Origin: Cladorrhinum sp. PSN259
Lineage: Eukaryota > Ascomycota > Sordariomycetes > Sordariales > Podosporaceae
DNA length: 64,000 bases
Reading direction: 5' to 3'
Assembly (NCBI GenBank): GCA_033725935.1
Contig: MU867091.1
Location: forward strand, 248,001-312,000
Shown: piece by piece, positions 54,901 through 64,000 of the stretch
Layout: each line of letters opens with the position of its first letter
Numbering within the stretch: position 1 is the first letter of the stretch
The notes under the pieces: generated by a model
What the model was told of the DNA's origin: nothing
The model's input: only the letters and a program-made list of their open reading frames with translations
Databases searched by the model: none
Translations under genes and position numbers: made by a program

Positions 54901-57515
54901 CCATTCGAGGCATCTGCATGTCCGACTAGAAGCTTGATCAAAGACAGGTCATTAGATGTGTGCTGAGCGGAAATGGCATACACCAATGCCCGGTTGGCTT
55001 CTTCTGCTGGACATCCCTCGTCAATGAGTCGTTGGGTGAAAGCCAGCCGATCCATTGCATCCAAAATGTTGAGTGAATGCGGGAGAGCCGTAGCGAGTGT
55101 TGTGGGAGTGGGAGAGTATTTGAACATGAGATCAACGAGGGATTGGTCTGCTGCTTTGATGGCAAGACAAAATGCTCCAGCTTTGAGTGAGTTGACGTCT
55201 GCACCAGAGGATAAGAGGGAAGAAATGATAGACAACTGTCGAGATTTTGGTGGAACCTTGAGTAGGGATTGAACTTCCTTGAAAAGGATGTCGTTGAGCT
55301 GCTTCTTGTGCCTGGTGGTACATCGGCGTAGGATGGTATCAACCTTTTGGGGTTTGGAAGAGCCGTGAGACTGTTCACAGAGAGCAGTTAGGCTTTTGGA
55401 TACGGTATCAGGGGTTGGATTGCCAGACTGGATGATCAGGTCGAAGATCGTAGGGTCGGGGTCCTCAATCGCCATCATCACAGGCCGGCCTTGCTCAAAG
55501 TTGACATTTGCCTGCCCGAGTCCCAACAGTAACCGGGCCAATGGCACATCCACGGGTTTATTGGACAACACCTGCATCAAAGCTTGAGATGTCTCAAATC
55601 CTCCGTTCCCGGCCCCGGCTCCGATGAGCAACCTCACCATCTCAAAGCGCAGCTGACCATCGTTCTCCATCATCGCCTTGGCCAAAGCAGCTGACAATGT
55701 CTGAGCGGCAGGTCGGCTTTGTAGCAAATTCTCAAGAAGCCGCAAATCCTTGACTGTAACTGCTGAGATAACCCCGGCACCGTTATTGAAGTTGTTGTCG
55801 ACATTGTATCGCACTAGGAGACCGATCAAGTTCTCATCCCGGTATGGTACCTGTTGTTCGATAGCTTGTTGTAGAGCATGTGACACGCAAAGCTGCGAAA
55901 GCCCAGCAGCAAGAAATAATTCGGCCAGAGGGTTTCTAATCTCTGGTTGCAAAGTCCAGACTTGCGTGAATACCTGATCCAGGGTCTCAGTGGAGGGCTT
56001 GCCGGCCAGCAGCAGCCTCACCATGGCAACGTTGCCCTGATTGACAGCGATGCGCAGAGCTTGGCCGTTTTTATGGTCCACCGATGCGACCTCGTGTCTA
56101 ACGTAAACCATGCCGCGGTGGTTCCCATTGCCGTTTCGAAGATCCTGGGAGGAAACAGACTGCATACCTGGAAACTGTGGGGTAAGGAGAAGCTCGGCAG
56201 AATTAAGATCACCAGCCTGGACGGCATAGATCAAGGCGTCATTGAGCCTCGGCCCTCCTGCTCCTTTCCTCAATAGCATGCTCAATAAAATGTGTCGATC
56301 GTCTGGTGCAAAGTTCTTTGGGATGCTCTCCAAGCACTCGGATGCGTATACGGGACTGAGAACAGTGTGCTGACCTAGCAGAATGCAAAGAAGATTGATC
56401 TTTCCCCTTGAAATTGCGTACCGCACGGCTTGAGCGTCCTGATATTCGATGGATGCACCATAATACAAGAGGAGTCGGATCATGTCGTCAAACTCGGCCT
56501 GACAAGCTTGAAGGAGCGCAGCTGAGACGAAATCCCCCGAAGCACCGGAACAGAGTAATGCCTCCATGAGAACCAGTTTCTGGTTGGGAGGGATCGTGGA
56601 ATGTCCAAGCAGCTTGTTAAAACTCTCGTAAACTCCTTGGCCACCGTGGCTAGGTGGGTGAGCCCCCGTGAGGATTGCAAGGGCAACATCTACCCTGCAG
56701 AGTTCAATGGCAGTCTTCAAAGCTTCGGCCTTGTTGAACTCTCCGTCAGCAGTTGACCTGCTCAGTCTCAGTACCGTATCAAGGCATGGCTTCCTCGCAG
56801 CGTCCACCATGCACATGGACACCCATTCTGTTCTCGGCCTCCCTTCAGACTGCATGACGATACCGACCAGATCAGGACGTCCTCCTACGATGCAAAGTTG
56901 TCGAAAGGCATCCTTTGCATCATGCACCGAGTTGGTTGCATTTGCGCCCCTCTGCAGAAGCATGTAAAGTATGGATGGATCCCCCGACCTTATTGCCAGC
57001 GGCAATGCCTGATCCAAAATCTCTGGCTCGGCATGCTGAACCAAGACAGCTACCATTTCAGGCTGCTTGTTCTTGATAGCGGTCTGGAGGATCCGCCTAG
57101 GTTCGAGGCGCTCCGTGCTTTTCCTTCGTGAAAGAAGACTCGTCCTTTTGTTCGTGTTGGATACATTGACATTTCCACCAATAGCCTTTAACTTTTCGAT
57201 GAGGGCATCGGCGACACCCGGTGCTCCCCGGTTACTGACATGACCCTCGAGGACCTCAAAGATGTCGTTAGGTTCCCATGTCGGCTTTTTGTTTGAGCTG
57301 AATGCCCGCTTGATGCCCCCAGATTGCTGTTTATCGGGGGGTGAGTTTAATCGGTGTCTCTTGAGAAGCTCCTCGGCGTGAAAGTCATCGTCTGGAGTTC
57401 GACGAGCTGGTGACGGTAAGGGTGGAATCACTGGCGCTGGGGTATAAACTCCGTGTTCGGCGGCCAGCTGCTCCAGCCGGACCCGGCGTCCGTCTTGGCT
57501 AGAGTGAGAAGCCAT
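51984..57515 (-). CDS. Long ankyrin-repeat protein with C-terminal coiled coil
   Basis: One uninterrupted frame of 1,843 residues. The ATG at 57515 (gccATGGC on the minus strand) is the first. Residues 1 to about 110 are basic, Pro/Ser-rich and disordered. From about 130 to 1640 runs a long array of degenerate ankyrin-type repeats, recognisable by repeated ALxxAIxxGxxxxVxLLLxxGA patterns, for example DLVGIVMQSEG, LRIAVNQGNVAMVRLLLAG and LMLAIRSRRPDLVKSLILAGA. The last repeats are closest to consensus (EVDVVDITGNTPMTMATEV). From about 1658 the chain is a charged coiled coil (RERRAREERIARETEEHNIA), ending in GYIAGEIP. It is probably a scaffold or interaction protein. No NACHT, kinase or membrane segment was seen, so it is not a typical STAND protein. 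Specific role unknown. Confidence 0.9.
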   Translation of the reverse strand: MASHSSQDGRRVRLEQLAAEHGVYTPAPVIPPLPSPARRTPDDDFHAEELLKRHRLNSPPDKQQSGGIKRAFSSNKKPTWEPNDIFEVLEGHVSNRGAPGVADALIEKLKAIGGNVNVSNTNKRTSLLSRRKSTERLEPRRILQTAIKNKQPEMVAVLVQHAEPEILDQALPLAIRSGDPSILYMLLQRGANATNSVHDAKDAFRQLCIVGGRPDLVGIVMQSEGRPRTEWVSMCMVDAARKPCLDTVLRLSRSTADGEFNKAEALKTAIELCRVDVALAILTGAHPPSHGGQGVYESFNKLLGHSTIPPNQKLVLMEALLCSGASGDFVSAALLQACQAEFDDMIRLLLYYGASIEYQDAQAVRYAISRGKINLLCILLGQHTVLSPVYASECLESIPKNFAPDDRHILLSMLLRKGAGGPRLNDALIYAVQAGDLNSAELLLTPQFPGMQSVSSQDLRNGNGNHRGMVYVRHEVASVDHKNGQALRIAVNQGNVAMVRLLLAGKPSTETLDQVFTQVWTLQPEIRNPLAELFLAAGLSQLCVSHALQQAIEQQVPYRDENLIGLLVRYNVDNNFNNGAGVISAVTVKDLRLLENLLQSRPAAQTLSAALAKAMMENDGQLRFEMVRLLIGAGAGNGGFETSQALMQVLSNKPVDVPLARLLLGLGQANVNFEQGRPVMMAIEDPDPTIFDLIIQSGNPTPDTVSKSLTALCEQSHGSSKPQKVDTILRRCTTRHKKQLNDILFKEVQSLLKVPPKSRQLSIISSLLSSGADVNSLKAGAFCLAIKAADQSLVDLMFKYSPTPTTLATALPHSLNILDAMDRLAFTQRLIDEGCPAEEANRALVYAISAQHTSNDLSLIKLLVGHADASNGDALLTAVKQGNPDVVSIVLAPQQYVGAVMEATLQEALAIQAKPARLQICKSLVQKGPISPKILSTALLSAAAEADLDLGTLFLDHGAQADHQSGQAIISACTSGSTSILVMLLSKAPPSPQTLDSAFQAASQTPSIPTRESMFSLLLPHKPSLDILNTQLIESSKLTPHGETLVSLLLEHGADPNHNSGEAVWNATRSNNLSSLELLLKSSQRLDKVTLLRALKGSKSLDPSTRYRVLEWLFEAGLEPCEEVNLALSKAVKDEDSRLVKLLLDHGASPTSNGCEAVIDAVQRGLVEVVGMLLVHCAEGGDDVSWTFAHSFTTERKGEWVNEKGLEIAKMLFARGARGDGVGRALGVVLDMDGEVAERFVKIILGGGRERVEVDGEVVSKAVRKGDEQLIRGVLGCKPDTIAVSIGFGWLFDEENDLDEEQTVKIAKMFTEYEWEGERLDVMFAHPEFRDLPLVFRALRKFPRSVRLLEMLLHAGYYHDQTARIQVPGSDEILGEEVQMEEVSLLLWALLQPQKRVSSAVIEMLIERSAKVNFETRVTKTTPLMLAIRSRRPDLVKSLILAGAEVDVVDITGNTPMTMATEVGGELGTSMMSNILAADPSKNDGSLHNAARELNLQALRVLIEFGHDLDFPSTLHGGRSALGEVCLSAANSGPLNAAQEKQLERVINFLINQGSDLAIQSDGKSVLLLALHSADPITITKTLLRVGLWKDINQPHNQYTDGVYTYSPTQYVMRVLPNSSVRPQLLEILRANRAIDVFYANDGPQPEGAVNLPPELLRAERERRAREERIARETEEHNIALARTREISTIQNQIFKARAELEASTSRKQRDEELAAIDARRAADRIEFHDQLQRRKAEREASIMHEQRLTEAGLTRARLVSEAELEMEAKKQDKMIGWTKQMSSIKVKERETLDKLEAAADARTVKRINEHKRLVDSQHALAVRVAQGPNGQRAAGYIAGEIP

Positions 57516-59011
57516 GGCGTATTCTTAAGTCTTCATCACCGCATAGAAGTAGATATTGGAGTTTCGTATGGGTTTCGTCGGAAAGGAAAGATTAACACCC
57601 CATGGAAGTCACCTGGGTAGGGATTGAAGGATTAGGTGAAGATAAATGCTCCAACCTGACAGGGGATTGACAGCTTCACCGCATCCAGCATAACCCCATC
57701 AAACGCAAGCAAGCCACCTCAATCCCGAGCAGACGCGAGGAACCGAGACTGTTTCCCAATATTTTTGGTTCTTGGTAGGTTGCGCGTCGATTCAATGGAT
57801 TGAGCCTTGTGGTTACGTGGTTTTGTGGGGTAAGTAACTTCTGTGGTCTTGGGTGGCGATCCCGGCCTGAGCTCCCGTCCGTCCCAAGCCAAGTTTCAGA
57901 GCTTAAATTGCCGAAGAAAGCTGGGGATAATTGGAGAAACAGGCCAAAGGAAAGACGAAGCGATTGAATTGTGAAAGATAAAACAGAAAAAGATGTCCAA
58001 TATCCACATCCATGGCCTTGGACGAGGCTCTGGGGAATCTCCCTGGGATTGTGGAATACTCGAAATTGTCTGGATCAACTTGTGCCTGTTGTGAAACGTT
58101 AATTTGGGATCGATTTGGAGTCTAAACCATGCAGAGCTCCAAATCCGGATCAAGTTTGGCGACGATCTCTCAGCCAAGCTCAAAGCTCAGGTTCTGCCCT
58201 GAAGGACAATGCAACACAGCACAGCCACCATGAGCCCATGCCGCAGCGGGCTCCAAGCATCTTTGGCCGCCGACAAAGGCGCCCTGTCAATCCTTGCCTC
58301 AATCATTGCCGCCTGATTTGCTTGAGGAAAGAAAACGCGACACACGTCAGCGAATGAATGGATGGTGTTGTTCGTCACACAGCTTTGAGGATCGGTTTAT
58401 CCTGACAGGATAAGACTGCTTCTTTTTATGTATAGACGCCGCAAGCGCTTGGTGCCAAGGCATAATGGCAAGACGAGGCTTCCGGCCGTTTTCTGTCGTC
58501 GATGATTTATAACCTTTTTTTTATTTTATTTTTTAGAAAAAAACCGGAAGGGAAGGATTGCATTCCAGATCATTTATAATATTTGGTGAGCGTTCCGCAT
58601 TCGGACATTGGATTGATTGCCCGAGACCGTATCCAATTCACCGAATTTCCCGATCTGTGATGTAAGCAACCTCGGGGATAACCACGAACTGTCTATCCTA
58701 ATCTTCATCAACTGAGGTTACAAAAGTCACTGTGAGAAAGAAAGGTTGAATCCTCTCGGTGTTGAAGATGGAACGCGGACTCCGGAGATATCTCTGGTCG
58801 GCTTAATATTGGTATACGAGACACGGCCCTGAAGCAGTTGAAGGTGTAGATAAATATCGGTGGTTCCTCAAGCACGATTCATGCAATACACTCTTCAGAT
58901 CATTCATCTGAACTCATCTTTTGTGAAAGTCAACAAGCTCCAAACCACTTATTCAACCGTTCATCTGATCTCCAGTTGCTCTCCAACAATTCATTACTGA
59001 CCGCCATCAAA
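57516..59011. other. Intergenic region between divergent genes
   Basis: About 1.5 kb containing the promoters of the ankyrin gene (minus) and the quinone oxidoreductase gene (plus). A T-rich tract lies near 58515-58535. No gene, repeat family or RNA gene is supported. Confidence 0.65.
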
Positions 59012-60307
59012 ATGTCTCCCATCCCTACCACCATGTCCGGCATTTACATCACCCAGAATGGGGGTGTTGAAGTGCTTGACTCCAAAACTGACCTTCCAGT
59101 TCCCCAGCTCAAGCCGGGGGAGATACTCGTCCGTAATGAGTATGCTGGAGTCAACTTCATTGACACGTATGATATGATCCCACTTCACCACCTTCCTTAA
59201 ACACCCCAGCTAACAAACAAACAGCTACTTCCGTACCGGCCTTTACAAGATCCCTCTTCCCCTGATTCCGGGCAAAGAAGCCGCCGGTACCGTAGCTGCA
59301 TCTAACTACCCTGATTTCCCTGTCGGATCCCGTGTAGCATACATGGGAGACGGAACCTACGCCGAGTTCACAGCCGTACCAGCTGCCTCAGCATACCTAA
59401 TCCCCAAAGGAGTATCGACCGGTATGTCTCGGCTTCAAACCTCCTCCCCTATCCTCCTCCACCATCACTTACTAACACGATCCGCCAGAACAAGCAGCCT
59501 CGATCCTGATCCAAGGCCTAACAGCCCTCACATTATCTCTCAACGTCCCCATCTCTTCATCCCCACTCCCTACCAACTCAAAGTCCACAGCCAAATACGT
59601 CCTCATCCACGCAACCTCTGGTGGAACAGGCTCACTCTTGGCCCAACTCCTCTCGCAATGCCCATCCAAGTACACAGTAATCGGAACCGCTTCCACCCCC
59701 GTCAAAGCCCAAGCATCGCTCCAATCAGGCGCTGTCCATCACGTAATCAACACCTCAACCGAATCCCTCCCCCAACGCATCAAAGAAATCACATCAAACC
59801 ACGGCGCGGACATCATCTTTGACGGCGTAGGCAAAGCCACCTTCGACACTGATCTCGAAGTGATCGCTCAACATGGCACACTCGTACCGTTCGGCAGCGC
59901 AGTGAGTTTTTTTTTTTTTCCTCTTTCCCTCGCTTTCCTCAACCAAACCATTCAATCTAACACATAGACAAAAACAGAGTGGAACAGTTCCGCCCTTAGA
60001 CCTCTTCAGACTCTCCCAAAAGAACGTTACCCTCCTCCGCCCTGCAATGCCGGGGTACATGACCACCCAGGCAGAGCGAGACTTTTACACCTTCAAGCTT
60101 TTTGACCTACTGAAAGAAGGCAAGGTAAAGAACAAGATCCACAAGATATACGACCTCAAGGACGTGGCTCAAGCCCACTCGGACTTGGAAGGCCGCCAGA
60201 CGATCGGAAAAGTGTTGCTTCGTATTGGTGGGCAGGAGGGTGGAAATGGGTCATCACCCACCAAGGATAAGACCTCATCAAAGTGGTGCCCGAAGTCAAG
60301 CAATTGA
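59012..60307 (+). CDS. NADPH:quinone oxidoreductase (zeta-crystallin-like, MDR family)
   Basis: Four exons (59012-59166, 59225-59421, 59489-59901, 59978-60307) give 364 residues. The introns are 58, 67 and 76 nt. The protein belongs to the zinc-independent medium-chain dehydrogenase/reductase family, which reduces quinones with NADPH in one-electron steps. GEILVRNEYAGVNFIDTYFR spans the first junction and is the quinone-reductase signature; IPGKEAAGTV and GSRVAYMGDGTYAEF follow. The coenzyme-binding motif is IHATSGGTGSLLAQLL. VPFGSASGTVPPLDL spans the third junction, and the end KIYDLKDVAQAHSDLEGRQT with GKVLLRI is typical. No zinc-binding cysteine cluster is present, which supports the quinone-reductase subgroup over alcohol dehydrogenases. 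It is probably cytosolic. Confidence 0.91.
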
Positions 60308-60683
60308 TCCGGAGAAAGGATTCTTTTGGTGTGGTAATTTGGGGGGGGGGGGGGGGGGGGGGGGGTAGAGTTCTAATTCTTGGTTTCGTTTCTGTGTTTT
60401 ACTTCTTCTGTATGGGCATATGAGGGTTGATTCAATCCTCTTCTATAGAATAAGAAACCCAAAGATAGAAAAATACAGTGTATCAAACAATTCAACACAC
60501 ACGGTCCGTCCTCTCGTAGGGTTAAAACCACCAAATTAGTCAAGTCTTTTCCTCTGTCCAGCCTGCTAGTCATCACAGTTGCGTTTTGTCATCTCCATGG
60601 CATTAATAATGTACTCAAAACACGAGAGTAAAAAAGACAGAAAGAAAAGAGGTAATGCGCCCGTTCGCGAATCTGTCGATTGC
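60308..60683. other. Short intergenic region between convergent genes
   Basis: About 375 bases shared by the 3' ends of the quinone oxidoreductase and epimerase genes. It contains a G25 homopolymer. No gene is supported. Confidence 0.7.
60341..60365. repeat. Homopolymer run of 25 G
   Basis: An uninterrupted G25 tract lies about 35 bases after the quinone oxidoreductase stop codon, in the 3' flank. G-quadruplex formation is possible. The length as reported is uncertain because homopolymers are error-prone. Confidence 0.85.
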
Positions 60684-62117
60684 TCAATTCAAAGTCTGGC
60701 TCTTCTTGAGCGCCTCAACAAACTTGGCAGGAGGATCTTGCCTATATCCCTTGGGATTATTCTCAACCCAGCGCCAGAGATCTGCGCATGCATCCTCCAA
60801 CGTGAGTTGTGTCTTCCACTTCAGTTCCTCGTTCGCGAGCGCCGGATTGGCGGTCAGGTCCAGCACATCTCCCTGCCTGCGCTCGGCGACCTGGTACGGT
60901 AAATCGCGACCAACAACCTTGCTAAAGGCCTTGATCATCTCGAATACAGTGCTGCCGCGACCAGATCCAAGGTTCCAGGCCTTGACACCGGGCTTGTGTT
61001 CGCGGAGGTAGTTGAGAGCAGCCAGGTGGCCACTGGCGAGATCGAGGACGTGGATGTAATCGCGGATAGCGGTGCCATCCTTGGAGGCGTAATCTACGGT
61101 GACAAATAGAGCCAATTAGTCTTGGTTTTCTTGCTAAAACATGCAATGAGTGATTGACTAACCGTCTCCAAAGACCAACAACTTCTCGCGCTCTCCGGTT
61201 GCGACCTTGCCAAGGAGGGGAAGTAGGTTGTAAGGGATACCCTGGGGATCCTCGCCCATGAGACCGCTGGGATGCGCGCCACAAGGGTTGAAGTAGCGAA
61301 GCAATGCGCCATTCCACTGCTCAAATGGTTTGCCGGCCTTTTGTGCCTGGCGCCTTTGCGCCTCGATCTGATCGGTAATGACCTGCTCGATCATTACCTT
61401 TGTCTGGCCGTAGGTATTTGTAGGGCCAATTGGGCAGTGTTCGGGGATGGGAATCATGTTGGGGACGCGGGTGGCGTCGCCGTAGACAGTAGCTGACGAC
61501 GAGAAGACAATGTTGGTTACATTATGTCTTTCCATGGAGCGCAGCAGTGAGATACTGCCGCCGACATTGACGCGGTAATACTCGAGGGGGATCTCGCCTG
61601 ATTCGCCGACGGCCTGTTGTGGAGCGAGAGCCGGAAAGGTCAGCAGATGTTTCGTACAACGCGAAAGGGACGGCTACCTACCTTGAGGGCTGCAAAGTGA
61701 ATCACGCTGTCGATCTCTGGGTGCTTCTTGAAGACATTGTCGAGTGCTGCCTCATCTGTCACGTCCACTTCGTAGAAGGAAGGGCGCTTGCCACTGATGA
61801 GCTCAATGCGATCTACTGCGACCTTGGACGAGTTGTAAAGGTTGTCGATGATGACGACATCGTACCCGTTCTGGAGGAGAGCGAGCGCAGTAAAGGACCC
61901 AATGTAACCGGTGCCGCTGAAAGCCACACAGTCAGCAAGACAAGGTAAACATCATCTTTTTTTCGGGTTAAACATTTTTTGCCTGTCCTGAAGAGGCTTT
62001 GGCGGGGGAGGGGAGATGATGCGGGGGAGTGGACAGCCAACCCAGCGATTGCGGGGGTCGCAAAGCAAAGAAAAAGAAGGGGACTTACCCGGTGACGAGG
62101 ACGGTTCCCAAGGCCAT
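60684..62117 (-). CDS. UDP-glucose 4-epimerase
   Basis: Four exons (62117-62089, 61916-61682, 61613-61163, 61093-60684) give 374 residues. The first exon has only 29 bases and is followed by a 172-nt intron with a GTAAGT donor; the other introns are 68 and 69 nt. The enzyme interconverts UDP-glucose and UDP-galactose (Leloir pathway and supply of galactosyl donors) in the cytosol. The Rossmann glycine motif VLVTGGTGYIGS is rebuilt across the first junction. FSSSATVYG gives the catalytic Ser/Thr, and NTYGQTK the Tyr-x-x-x-Lys pair. LLRYFNPCGAHPSG, then VFGDDYASKDGTAIRDYIHV across the third junction, are family hallmarks. There is no C-terminal mutarotase domain, unlike yeast Gal10. The ATG at 62117 is in a good context (aaccATGG). 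Confidence 0.95.
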
Positions 62118-64000
62118 GGTTAGGAGACGGTCGTGATGGAGATGGAGGCTTGAATTATGTGCAGGAGAGGAGAGAATTCCACCGAGCGAACGTCGCGACA
62201 GAGGAGCAGCCAGCTGCAGTTATAAACGAGAGGTCTCTCTGTTGTGATTGTGGTCAGCACAAAGTCGCAAATCGAATCTCGCTAGCCCGCACTTTTCCGT
62301 GGGGCAACCATGCCGCCATCCCCCGGCTGGAGTGTCATCCAGAAACTCTAACAGGGGGCCCCACCCTGGGCCTTTGATCCATGGGCACGGTACCACGCCT
62401 TGTGGCATGCTTTGCAAAATGCAATTTCCAATTTGGATCTACAATTGCTTCCTTCTTTACCGTTTCAGATCGTCAACTGAGAGCTAGGATTCCACAAGTG
62501 GAAGCTCAGTAAATGTGGTAGATTCTCGGCATGTGATTGATAATTCTTCTACCAACCACCTGCCCAGGAATCCATTCAATGTCAAAGAAAACCATCGATA
62601 CTGGCATGATAAGAAACTCAAGTTGACAAACCCCGCAGGCGTGTAGATAACTCGGGAGGATTCCCGGAACCTGAAAATCCCTTTTGAGGGAGGCGGTGGT
62701 GGAGAACTGGAACGCGTTTACGAAACATATCTGTCCCAACAAACCAGAGATACGAGGCGTGATGACATCCGTATCCGACGGCAAGGGTGTGACTGTGATT
62801 GTGACTGTGACTGATGTTGGTGACAGATGATGCTGCTGCTGCTGAAAACATCAAGATAAAATAAGCTTTGTTTCAGCAGTTTGAAGCTGTAGTGTAACCT
62901 TTTACTTGTAAACAGGTTCCACAGACAGAAACTCCATTTTTCAAAAGAGGCGATGCGTGCAGGATTTTATCCGGAGCATCCACCACCTATCCTGATGAGT
63001 CAGCATGTTTTTTTCGTGGTCAATTCTTGGCTCGGCCACGGGGCCACGCGCGACCAGAGCCAGGCTGGAACGTCACCGTGTGCCTGGGGCTGCAGGGATT
63101 GTTGGCATTGTGTCCGCCTTGTTGGAGTTCTTTGATGGCACTGGATGGATGGGAAAAACGAAACGCGACGATCTACCCTAAAGTCGTGACGAGGCCGCGC
63201 CAACAGCGAGTCGACGACAACGACAACCGCGACGGCAGCACGGCGACAGTACAACCCAAGACTCGGTGGAGAGCGACTTTTTGTACGGCGCATGCCAATG
63301 CGTTGGATGCATTTGCGGTGCTGGTTCCAAATTCCTCCGAATTCAATTGACGGACAAAGCATGCGCGGCTCCGCGGCCTCATGAAAGAGTACCGCTGCAC
63401 GAGGCCACAAAGAACGCGGCCGTTTTCATCTTCAGAACCCACCGACCTGGAAAAGACAAAAGCTTTATTTCCGCTTGCGATGCATCTGTTGTTTTTTTAG
63501 TTGCTTGGAGCCCCGGGAATCTTCAACCAGCTTTCCCCCTGGACATGAATTTGAAGCTTGTCGTCGTCTCCTGTCTAAATTAGCGTGTCTTTCATTTCTC
63601 ACCATCGTCGCCGTCGCCGTCGCCTTCACCACCAACCATTTTGTAGGGCAATTGTCTCTGATTCGCCGCCCCTATTCCATCACATTGTCGCCCGGCCACG
63701 CTGTCAATTGATCAACCAAGGTATGTGCAACCTTCATTGGGCATTGTCTCTATGCATGTGCATTTTCTGCCTACCCCCACGTGGTGTTGGATTTCACTTG
63801 TGCAAAGTCCCTAACAAATCCCTAACAAACCGTCACGAGTGATATCCAACACCACTTGGTACCCAACCAGAGATGAATAGCTATTGTGTCAGCCAACAAT
63901 ATCAGCCTCTGCCCCTCCTCAATAGCCGCATGGTCTTTTTCTCTGACTCAATGCCATCTTTTCACTCTTGTTGTTTCTGTTTCTCTTGACATCGCTCATC
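62118..64000. other. Terminal intergenic region (about 1.9 kb)
   Basis: It starts with the promoter of the epimerase gene (minus strand). Short open frames up to about 136 codons overlap on opposite strands and show no domain or splice structure. The last few hundred bases are pyrimidine-rich and may be the promoter or leader of a gene beyond the window. Confidence 0.55.

Overview
This window is nuclear DNA from a filamentous ascomycete fungus, most likely a Sordariomycete; I cannot name the species. Most protein genes are split by short introns (about 50-85 nt) with GTRNGT-type donors, CTAAC/CTAAT-like branch sites and YAG acceptors. Genes lie on both strands with long leaders and no operons. 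The gene set is also typically fungal: fungal-type fatty acid synthase alpha, a MARVEL protein, a degenerate heterokaryon-incompatibility (HET) protein, an HSPA12-like Hsp70, a SulP sulfate permease, an NCS1 permease and a long ankyrin-repeat protein.

Layout. 1-3.4 kb: 3' part of fatty acid synthase alpha (FAS2). 4.4-5.8 kb: guanine deaminase. 6.5-8.6 kb (minus): polytopic membrane protein of unknown function. 10.4-11.3 kb: MARVEL protein. 12.4-15.0 kb: large unknown membrane protein. 15.6-17.7 kb (minus): Q/P/S-rich protein with a helical head. 18.5-19.9 kb (minus): single-pass membrane protein. 20.4-22.3 kb: Hsp70-like ATPase. 22.5-25.9 kb (minus): three small unknown genes in tandem. 28.1-29.3 kb (minus): bHLH transcription factor. 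32.6-35.1 kb: SulP sulfate permease. 35.9-38.8 kb (minus): secreted multidomain protein with a phospholipase A2 motif. 39.9-42.9 kb: Ctf18 clamp-loader subunit. 43.3 kb: tRNA-Ser(AGA). 43.8-44.5 kb (minus): broken paralogue of the 22.5 kb gene. 46.8-48.7 kb: NCS1 nucleobase/nucleoside-type permease. 49.1-50.8 kb: HET-like protein. 52.0-57.5 kb (minus): 1,843-residue ankyrin/coiled-coil protein. 59.0-60.3 kb: quinone oxidoreductase. 60.7-62.1 kb (minus): UDP-glucose 4-epimerase. The rest is intergenic, with gene-free stretches of about 1-3.3 kb.

The metabolic genes belong to ordinary and mostly separate pathways: fatty acid synthesis, purine salvage/catabolism, sulfate uptake, galactose/UDP-sugar metabolism and quinone reduction. 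GATA-type sites (GATAAG) sit upstream of both the guanine deaminase and the NCS1 permease, as expected for genes under nitrogen metabolite control, but this is inference.

I found no mobile element, CRISPR array or obvious secondary-metabolite cluster. The least ordinary items are the tandem unknown genes at 22.5-25.9 kb with a broken, acidic-insert relative at 44 kb; the secreted PAN/phospholipase A2/Cys-rich mosaic protein; the Q/P-rich protein; and the degenerate HET and ankyrin proteins. Splice sites were placed by eye. Each model given as spliced keeps the frame throughout; the least certain junction is the first intron of the gene at 23640-24625.
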